Positions 34,432 to 40,600 of a stretch of 64,000 bases of DNA are shown here, piece after piece. Source of the stretch: an uncultured Collinsella sp. (GTDB lineage Bacteria; Actinomycetota; Coriobacteriia; Coriobacteriales; Coriobacteriaceae); assembly GCA_900767675.1 (NCBI GenBank), contig CAAFZX010000048.1, positions 39,947 through 103,946 of the forward strand, written 5' to 3'. The notes under the pieces were generated by a model. It saw only the letters and a list, made by a program, of their open reading frames with translations, made no database searches and was not told where the DNA came from. The stretch's first letter is position 1, and each line of letters opens with the position of its first letter. A program made the translations under genes and the position numbers.

Positions 34432-35889
34432 TTACACGAGCGTCTTGAGGTACTCCCCCAGCTCTTCCTCCCAGTCGGGCATGTGGAAGCCGACCGACTC
34501 GAGCTTGGACAGGTCGAGCGCGGAGTGAACCGGGCGCGGGGCAATGGGGCCCGTGGCGGTGGAGTAGTAGTCGGCGGTGCTGACCGGCACGACCCTCTCG
34601 CCGTTGCCGTTGGCGGCCTCGAAGACGGCGCGGGCGATGTCGGCCCAGGACTTGACCGCACCCGAGCCGGTGCAGTTATAGGTGCCGTAGGGCGCGTGCG
34701 TCCCCAGCACGTGGAAGATGGCGGCCGCCATGTCGCGCGTGAAGGTCAGGCGGCCCAGCTGGTCGTCGACCACGGTGACCTGCTCGAGCTTGTCCTCGGG
34801 GTCGATGACGCGGTCGGAAAGGCCCCTCATGGTCTTGACGAAGTTGCGCCCCTCGCCGATAACCCAGCTGGAGCGCATGATGTAGTGGCGCGGGCAGCCG
34901 GCCACGGCGATGTCGCCGGCGGCCTTGGTCTGGCCGTAGACGGACAGCGGGCTGAGGGGCTCCTCCTCGGTGTGGACCTCCGCGGTGCCGTCGAAGACGT
35001 AGTCGGAGGACACGTGGACCAGCGTGATCCCGTGCTCGGCGCAGGTGCGGGCGAGCAGTGCCGGGCCGGCGGCGTTGGCCTTCCAGGCGGCCACGCGGCC
35101 CTCGGGGGTCTCGGCCCTGTCCACGGCCGTGTAGGCGCCGCAGTTGATGACGGTGCCGTAGAGCGACCAGTCGTACTGCGCGTAGGCGTCCGGGTCGGAC
35201 ATGTCGAAGGTGTCGATGTCGCAGAAGTCGAAGTCCTTGGCGACGCCGCGCTCATCTGCCAACTTGCGGACCGCATGGCCGAGCTGGCCGTTGCAGCCGG
35301 TGACGAGGGTCCTCCTGGGCGCCATGGGGACTACGTCCTTCAGCATCGGGTGGTTGAGGTCGGCCTCGGAGACGGTGGCCTCATCGAGCGGGATGGGCCA
35401 CTCGATGGCGAGCTCCGGGTCGGCGAGGTTCACGAACGTGTAGGTCCTCTTCAGCTCGAGCGACCAGTGGGCGTCCACCAGGTAGGTGTAGGCGGTGCCG
35501 TCCTCCAGGGCCTGGAAGGAGTTGCCCACGCCGCGCGGGACGTAGATGGCTTTTGAGGGGTCCAGGGTGCAGGTGAACACCTTGCCGAAGGTCTCGCTGC
35601 CCTCGCGCAGGTCGACCCATGCGCCGAAGACGCTGCCGCGGGCCACGGAGATGAACTTGTCCCAGGGCTCGGCGTGGATGCCGCGGGTGACGCCGCGGCT
35701 GTCGTTGTAGGAGACGTTGTTCTGGACGACGCGGAGGTCGGGAATGCCCAGGGCGGTCATCTTGGCGCGCTGCCAGTTCTCCTTGAACCAGCCGCGCGAG
35801 TCGCCGTGGACGGCCAGGTCGACGACCCTGAGGCCCCCGATGCCGGTCTCGGTGACTGAGAGTTCCTTCTCGAATGCGATGTCTGCCAT
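34432..35889 (-). CDS. rfbCD: Fused dTDP-4-dehydrorhamnose 3,5-epimerase and reductase
   Basis: A 485-residue bifunctional enzyme carrying out the last two steps of dTDP-L-rhamnose synthesis. Residues 1-190 are an RmlC-type cupin (GDSRGWFKENW, VQNNVSYNDSRGVTRGIHAE, IYVPRGVGNSFQALED). Residues about 200-485 are an RmlD-type short-chain reductase with the NAD(P) motif TLVTGCNGQLGHAV, VINCGAYTAVDRAE, VHVSSDYVFDG and the catalytic Y-x3-K in SVYGQTKAAG. The start at 35889 has TAGGAGC before it; the frame stays open upstream only through a GC-rich hairpin region. Two separate genes are the norm, so the fusion keeps an unstable intermediate within one protein. Confidence 0.9.
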   Translation of the reverse strand: MADIAFEKELSVTETGIGGLRVVDLAVHGDSRGWFKENWQRAKMTALGIPDLRVVQNNVSYNDSRGVTRGIHAEPWDKFISVARGSVFGAWVDLREGSETFGKVFTCTLDPSKAIYVPRGVGNSFQALEDGTAYTYLVDAHWSLELKRTYTFVNLADPELAIEWPIPLDEATVSEADLNHPMLKDVVPMAPRRTLVTGCNGQLGHAVRKLADERGVAKDFDFCDIDTFDMSDPDAYAQYDWSLYGTVINCGAYTAVDRAETPEGRVAAWKANAAGPALLARTCAEHGITLVHVSSDYVFDGTAEVHTEEEPLSPLSVYGQTKAAGDIAVAGCPRHYIMRSSWVIGEGRNFVKTMRGLSDRVIDPEDKLEQVTVVDDQLGRLTFTRDMAAAIFHVLGTHAPYGTYNCTGSGAVKSWADIARAVFEAANGNGERVVPVSTADYYSTATGPIAPRPVHSALDLSKLESVGFHMPDWEEELGEYLKTLV

Positions 35890-35926
35890 GTGGGAAAAGC
35901 TCCTATCGAAGAGGTTGGATAACCGG

Positions 35927-35985
35927 GGGCGCCCGCGCGGGGACGCAGGGTCATCCCCATGCCCTGCGGCCCCGCGCGGGCGCCC
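35927..35985. repeat. Very strong GC-rich hairpin inside the rhamnose operon
   Basis: A 16-bp perfect outer stem (GGGCGCCCGCGCGGGG at 35927-35942 with its complement at 35970-35985), one A/G mismatch, a further 7-bp inner stem (CGCAGGG/CCCTGCG), and an 11-base loop. It lies between rfbB and the fused rfbCD gene. No T-run follows on the minus strand, so it is more likely to block RNA decay or slow ribosomes/polymerase than to terminate. Confidence 0.85.
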
Positions 35986-36011
35986 CGCGGTGCGGTTCGC
36001 CGGGGTTGGGC

Positions 36012-37031
36012 CTACTGGCCCTGTGCGCGGTAGCGGGCCTCGGTGGCCTCCTTGGCCGGGCGCCACCAGGCCTCGTTGGCGACGTACCAGTCGATGGTGG
36101 CCTTCAGGCCCTCGGCGAAGTCGGTGTGCGCCGGCCTCCAGCCCAGCTCGCGCTGGAGCTTGGTCGAGTCGATGGCGTAGCGGCGGTCGTGGCCGGGGCG
36201 GTCGGCGACCCAGTCGAAGTCGTCCGGATCCTTTCCCATCGCCTCGAGGATCATGCGCAGGACGGTGATGTTGTTCTTCTCGCCATTTGCGCCGATGAGG
36301 TAGGTCTCCCCCATGCGGCCCTTCGTGAGGATGTCCCAGACGGCCGAGGAGTGGTCCTCGGTGTGGATCCAGTCTCGGACGTTCTCGCCGCGGCCGTAGA
36401 GCCTGGGGCGGACGCCATCGACGATGTTCGTGATCTGGCGCGGGATGAACTTCTCCACGTGCTGGTAGGGGCCGTAGTTGTTGGAGCAGTTGGAGATCGT
36501 GGTGCGCAGCCCGTAGGTGCGGGTCCAGGCGCGCACTAGCATATCGGAGGACGCCTTGGTCGAGCTGTAGGGGCTCGAAGGCCTGTAGGGCGTCTCCTCG
36601 GTGAACCTGGCCGGGTCGTCGAGCGCCAGGTCGCCGTAGACCTCGTCGGTGGAGACGTGGTGGTAGCGGATGCCGTATTTGCGGACGGCCTCCAGCAGGC
36701 GGAAGGTGCCCTCGACGTTGGTGCGCAGGAACGGCTCCGGGTCGGCGATGGAGTTGTCGTTGTGGCTCTCGGCGGCGTAGTGCACGATCGCGTCGTGGCC
36801 GGGGACGAGCTCGTCCAGCAGCGCGGCGTCGCAGATGTCGCCCACGACGAGCTCCACGCGGTCGGAGGGCAGCCCGGCGATGTTCTCGGGGTTGCCGGCG
36901 TAGGTCAGCTTGTCCAGGACGGTCACGTGCACCCCGGGGTGGTTGTTCACCACGTAGTGCACGAAGTTGCTGCCGATGAAGCCGCAGCCGCCCGTGACGA
37001 TGATGTTCTTAGGTTCAAAAATCTCAGACAT
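36012..37031 (-). CDS. rfbB: dTDP-glucose 4,6-dehydratase
   Basis: A 339-residue extended short-chain dehydrogenase that converts dTDP-glucose to dTDP-4-keto-6-deoxyglucose. It has the NAD motif IIVTGGCGFIGSNFVHYVVN at the start, HYAAESHNDNSI near residue 83, HVSTDEVYGDL near 122 (with the catalytic Asp-Glu pair of RmlB), YSSTKASSD near 152 (Tyr-x3-Lys) and YGRGENVRDWIHTEDH near 213. Length is typical. It follows the small 76-residue gene by 12 bases and precedes the fused epimerase/reductase gene, separated by a strong hairpin. Confidence 0.95.
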   Translation of the reverse strand: MSEIFEPKNIIVTGGCGFIGSNFVHYVVNNHPGVHVTVLDKLTYAGNPENIAGLPSDRVELVVGDICDAALLDELVPGHDAIVHYAAESHNDNSIADPEPFLRTNVEGTFRLLEAVRKYGIRYHHVSTDEVYGDLALDDPARFTEETPYRPSSPYSSTKASSDMLVRAWTRTYGLRTTISNCSNNYGPYQHVEKFIPRQITNIVDGVRPRLYGRGENVRDWIHTEDHSSAVWDILTKGRMGETYLIGANGEKNNITVLRMILEAMGKDPDDFDWVADRPGHDRRYAIDSTKLQRELGWRPAHTDFAEGLKATIDWYVANEAWWRPAKEATEARYRAQGQ

Positions 37032-37043
37032 TATTCTCCTTAT

Positions 37044-37274
37044 TTACGCAGCCTGCTGCTCAAGGCGTTCCACAAGCTGCTCTTCGGAATGAACAAACTC
37101 AAACGGTTCGTACTCGCCGTATGCAGAAGGACGACTGATGGTAACGAGCTGAAGGTCAGACGTGCCAAAACGACCCTGTACCCTTCGCATCATCTCAACA
37201 AGCTCCTTGCCTGGTTTAACGGCCATTACCAGCGAACCTTGCTTAGAAAACCACTTAGCAACCAGATAGCGCAT
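37044..37274 (-). CDS. Small protein paired with the alarmone-synthetase-like gene
   Basis: A 76-residue protein (MRYLVAKWFSKQGSLVMAV at the start, then two charged helices and EEQLVERLEQQ at the end). I do not recognise a family with certainty. The start ATG at 37274 has GGGAG seven bases upstream and overlaps the preceding gene by 20 bases, so the two are translated together. Size, charge and coupling resemble the antitoxin of a toxic small-alarmone-synthetase pair, though antitoxin activity is only an inference. It lies between rfbA and rfbB in the same direction and must be cotranscribed with them. Confidence 0.6.
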   Translation of the reverse strand: MRYLVAKWFSKQGSLVMAVKPGKELVEMMRRVQGRFGTSDLQLVTISRPSAYGEYEPFEFVHSEEQLVERLEQQAA

Positions 37275-37866
37275 CAGCCAACTCCCTTCTGAACTCAGCT
37301 TCATCATGAATCAAACCGGCCTCGTAGCGCATTCGCAAGAAGGCACCAATCTTCGAATCAACGGTCTTCTTATACAAATACTTGTGAAGCCAGTTGTTTA
37401 ACTGCCTATCAAAGAAAGTATTGTACTGAAGCTCTATCGGATAGCAGCGAGCTTCACGCACATAATAGAGATGAACGCCACGATAACCGTCGTCTATGGC
37501 TTTTCCAGCAGATAGATCAACAACTTTAAAATCAGAACCGCTTAACGCAAGAACGGATTCATAAGAATCAACAATGGATCGAAAGCCGAGAAGGTCATTA
37601 AAGACTTTACGCACTTGATGATCGGGCCAATAACGGTCTAACTTAAGCTTGATAGACTGAAGAGATTTAATTCGACTGTCTATAGGCAAGTCAACCAATG
37701 CCGATTGGCCTTGATACCACTCATTAGCTCGAAAGAGCTCATCAAGCAGGAGGTCCCGATCAAAATAGTGCAGGTTCTTCTTAAGCGATATCCCTAGCTC
37801 GCTTTTATAAGAAAGGGATGAGAGCAGCTCGACGGAGAGGCCATCGCGCTCCAGAATGTCGATCAT
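37255..37866 (-). CDS. RelA/SpoT-domain small alarmone synthetase-like protein
   Basis: A 203-residue protein containing only the (p)ppGpp-synthetase (nucleotidyltransferase) fold, without hydrolase or regulatory domains. Synthetase landmarks are in order: SRIKSLQSIKLKL at 64-76 (Arg and Lys that hold ATP), FNDLLGFRSIVD at 89-100 (Mg-binding Asp and conserved Arg), DDGYRGVHLYY at 125-135, and YPIELQYNTFFDRQLNNWLH at 142-161 (catalytic Glu and Gln). It would transfer pyrophosphate to a nucleotide or, if of the ToxSAS kind, to tRNA. The start at 37866 follows AAAGGGGG. It sits 24 bases after rfbA, inside the rhamnose operon, and overlaps a small downstream gene. Substrate cannot be told from sequence. 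Confidence 0.75.
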   Translation of the reverse strand: MIDILERDGLSVELLSSLSYKSELGISLKKNLHYFDRDLLLDELFRANEWYQGQSALVDLPIDSRIKSLQSIKLKLDRYWPDHQVRKVFNDLLGFRSIVDSYESVLALSGSDFKVVDLSAGKAIDDGYRGVHLYYVREARCYPIELQYNTFFDRQLNNWLHKYLYKKTVDSKIGAFLRMRYEAGLIHDEAEFRRELADALSGC

Positions 37867-37890
37867 CTCTCGCCCCCTTTCACCGGGCAA

Positions 37891-38790
37891 TTAGTACTCG
37901 CGCGGGCTGTTGACGATCTCGCCGGCGGCGACCTTCTTCAGGTGCTGGCCGTAGACCGACTTGCCGTAGGCCGTCGCGGCCTCCTCAAGCTCGGCGGTGG
38001 TGATCCAGCCGTTCTCCCAGGCAATCTCCTCGGGGACCGAGACCGGCAGGTCCTGGGAGTGCTCCACGGCGCGGACGAACTCCGCGGCCTCGTGCAGGCT
38101 CTCCATGGTGCCGGTGTCCAGCCACGCGTAGCCGCGGCCCAGGGTGACGACGGAGAGCGTCCCCTCCTCCAGGTACATCTGGTTGAGCGTGGTGATCTCC
38201 AGCTCGCCGCGGGCGGAGGGCTGGACCTTATGGGCCTTGGCGGCCACGTCGCCCGGGTAGAAGTACAGGCCGGTGACGGCATAGGAGCTCTTGGGCTCGG
38301 CGGGCTTCTCCTCGATGGAGACGGCCCTCCCCTGCGCATCGAACTCCACGACGCCGAAGCGCTCGGGGTCGTCCACGTGGTAGCCGAAGACCGTGGCGCG
38401 GCCCGACTCGGCGTTCTGGACGGCGCGCGTCAGGTGGCGCGACAGGCCGTTGCCGTAGAAGATGTTGTCGCCGAGGACGAGGGCGCACGGCTCGCCGGCG
38501 ATGAAGTCCTCGCCGATGGTGAAGGCCTGCGCCAGGCCGTCCGGCGAGGGCTGCTCGGCGTAGGAGAGGTTCACGCCGAAGCGGGAACCGTCCCCGAGTA
38601 GGCGCTCGAAGTTAGGCAGGTCGGTCGGCGTGGAGATGACCAGGATGTCCTTGATGCCCGCCAGCATGAGCGTGGACAGCGGGTAGTAGATCATCGGCTT
38701 GTCGTAGACCGGCAGCAGCTGCTTGCTGGTGACGAGCGTGAGCGGGTACAGGCGCGTGCCCGAGCCGCCCGCGAGGATGATGCCCTTCAT
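37891..38790 (-). CDS. rfbA: Glucose-1-phosphate thymidylyltransferase
   Basis: A 299-residue nucleotidyltransferase making dTDP-glucose from glucose-1-phosphate and dTTP, the entry step to dTDP-rhamnose. The start MKGIILAGGSGTRLYPLT carries the G-x-G-x-x-T-R-L nucleotide loop. KQLLPVYDKPMIYYPLSTLM follows at 24-43, LVLGDNIFYGNGL near 107 has the Mg-binding Asp, and VEFDAQGRAVSIEEKPAEPK near 148 and RGYAWLDTGTMESL near 215 are family motifs. ATG 38790 has TTGGAGG upstream; the frame open to 38961 overlaps the preceding gene without a good start. It may have its own promoter in the 134-base gap upstream. Confidence 0.95.
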   Translation of the reverse strand: MKGIILAGGSGTRLYPLTLVTSKQLLPVYDKPMIYYPLSTLMLAGIKDILVISTPTDLPNFERLLGDGSRFGVNLSYAEQPSPDGLAQAFTIGEDFIAGEPCALVLGDNIFYGNGLSRHLTRAVQNAESGRATVFGYHVDDPERFGVVEFDAQGRAVSIEEKPAEPKSSYAVTGLYFYPGDVAAKAHKVQPSARGELEITTLNQMYLEEGTLSVVTLGRGYAWLDTGTMESLHEAAEFVRAVEHSQDLPVSVPEEIAWENGWITTAELEEAATAYGKSVYGQHLKKVAAGEIVNSPREY

Positions 38791-38829
38791 AGATTGGACC
38801 TCCAAAGTTGGGCGTACACAGTTGGTACT

Positions 38830-38858
38830 AGTATACGCGAGAGGGCACGCGGGCTGCG
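38830..38858 (-). promoter_or_regulatory. Possible promoter for the rhamnose genes
   Basis: On the minus strand TATACT (complement of 38830-38835) is a good -10 box about 40 bases ahead of the rfbA start, in the 134-base gap after the preceding glycosyltransferase gene. The -35 side is weak (TTCGCA-like, spacing long). It would allow the rhamnose genes to be expressed separately from the long upstream operon. Confidence 0.3.
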
Positions 38859-38924
38859 AAGCTGCACAAAAGTAGGACGAGGTGCAATGTCGAGCACGCC
38901 CGTCCGTCGATCTACTTCCCGACT

Positions 38925-40571
38925 CTACGCAACCCCGCCCTTTATGCAGCGATCCACCCATGCCTTAAGCCTTCGAGGAAACGTCTCCCTAGCCCCGCTA
39001 TCAGTATCATCGATATCGGAAACGGGCTCACCGCAGACGAGGTTCGTGATAGGCGCTTCCGCGATTCGCACCTCTCCCCCCAAGATTGGAACAGCAGCTT
39101 CGACCTTCCCCACAGACACATCAGGAGACAGCAGGACAACAGCGCTACCGGCAAACACGGGCTCACCCTTGCTTGCGTTGATGTAGAAATGAAAGTTGTA
39201 GGTTCGACATCCGACGTCCCAGCCATCTTCCCGGTCAACAAGCACCTGGAAATCCGCATCAGACCCATCCATCTGAAACCACTGAAGATCCGACTGATCC
39301 CCCATGGACCAAACAGCTAAACGCGCATCGCCAGCGGGCTCAAATGATGTAAAGCTAACGCAAATGCCAGAGTCAGGCCAAATAACAGGTACACACGCTT
39401 CCGCACGCGAGCGGTGCGACTCTTCGACAAGGCGACGCTCGACAGCAAGAGCCTCGTCAGATGCCTCAACGGGTGCGCAAGTATAAGTCTGACGGATTGA
39501 GGCGCCATCAAAACCACCCGCGCCCAGATCAGAACAGACCAAGTTCGCAAAGCAATCAGACTCTAAAGCAACCGTTCGCTCGGCAACAAGATCAAGACCT
39601 CCCTTGCGCAGACTATCCTGTTTCTCCCTATCTGCAGCCAGCGACACGATCGCCGTTGCCAAGGAAGCTGCATCCGAACGCGCAAGCAGAAGACTACCGT
39701 CCCTAAAATCAAATAGGTTGTTCTCCCGGTAGAGATCGATGACGGGAAGCCCGCACGCCATCATTTCGAAAGGAATGCGTGAGGGATTTGAGATACTGAG
39801 CGATACTCCGCATTTGCAACGCCAGTAGAGCTCGCGGCATTCATCGGTAGAAATCAAGCCAAGCGACACCACGCGATGATCGGAAATGGGCACCGGGGCA
39901 TCAGAGCCATACAGATAAAACGTAAGCGATGGATCGAGCTCCAGTGCAACGCGAATTGCCTCCACGAGCAGAGGAGCAACGCGTCGTCCCTTTTCAGGCT
40001 GATAAATAGCGCATACGGCGTGCTCTGAAGCCGGCTTCGAGTTTTCACGGCAGCCGAGGTTCTCTGAATAGTAAGACGGACCAACGCCAAAGTCCGTATA
40101 TCCAAGCACACTGCCATATTCTCTGTCTATTTTTCCCGCGAGCCACTTGCCAATGGTGACAACTCGAAGCCCGTGGCGATACGTGTTTTCCGCAGCAAGA
40201 AAGTTGCTATCCAAGGAGAAGAACCAAGGCTCATAATCCTGAACGAAATAAAAGCCAGGAGCGCCATGTGAACTCGAAGCCAGATACTCGACAGTGTCCC
40301 AGGACGTCGCAATGGAAAGAGTTCGATCTTCCTCATTAGCACCTGCAAGGAGCCAACGATCAGGAGCCATGCCAAACCACGCTAAACATGACTCCTCGAC
40401 GAACAAAAGATCAAGAACTTTATTTACTGGAGGAATCACATAAAAGTCATTGCGATATCCACGGCATGAGAGCGCGGAGGCATTTTGAAGAATGGTTCGA
40501 AATCCGCCGCCGCCCATAGTCGGGGTGGGAACGTACCATGCGGCAACTAGTCCCTCTTGTTTGTTCATCAT
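38925..40571 (-). CDS. WsaF-like (rhamnosyl)transferase
   Basis: A 548-residue GT-B protein. The N-terminal half has AAWYVPTPTMGGGGFRTIL near residue 10 and GFYFVQDYEPWFF near 105, the signature of WsaF-type rhamnan beta-1,2-rhamnosyltransferases. The donor half has VCAIYQPEKGRR near 185, LYGSDAPVPISDH near 220 and SISNPSRIPFEMMACGLPVI near 263 with its donor-binding Glu. Residues about 400-548 are an additional beta-rich domain of unknown role. The start at 40571 follows AGGGGGG. The downstream dTDP-rhamnose genes strongly suggest that the donor is dTDP-L-rhamnose; this is an inference. Confidence 0.8.
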   Translation of the reverse strand: MMNKQEGLVAAWYVPTPTMGGGGFRTILQNASALSCRGYRNDFYVIPPVNKVLDLLFVEESCLAWFGMAPDRWLLAGANEEDRTLSIATSWDTVEYLASSSHGAPGFYFVQDYEPWFFSLDSNFLAAENTYRHGLRVVTIGKWLAGKIDREYGSVLGYTDFGVGPSYYSENLGCRENSKPASEHAVCAIYQPEKGRRVAPLLVEAIRVALELDPSLTFYLYGSDAPVPISDHRVVSLGLISTDECRELYWRCKCGVSLSISNPSRIPFEMMACGLPVIDLYRENNLFDFRDGSLLLARSDAASLATAIVSLAADREKQDSLRKGGLDLVAERTVALESDCFANLVCSDLGAGGFDGASIRQTYTCAPVEASDEALAVERRLVEESHRSRAEACVPVIWPDSGICVSFTSFEPAGDARLAVWSMGDQSDLQWFQMDGSDADFQVLVDREDGWDVGCRTYNFHFYINASKGEPVFAGSAVVLLSPDVSVGKVEAAVPILGGEVRIAEAPITNLVCGEPVSDIDDTDSGARETFPRRLKAWVDRCIKGGVA

Positions 40572-40600
40572 GAGCCCCCCTGACGCTCTCCGGGACATGG

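Noticed and set aside
34369..35556. A 395-codon open frame antisense to the rfbCD fusion
   Set aside because: Very Gly/Val-rich, begins in the terminator region and mirrors well-supported coding sequence.
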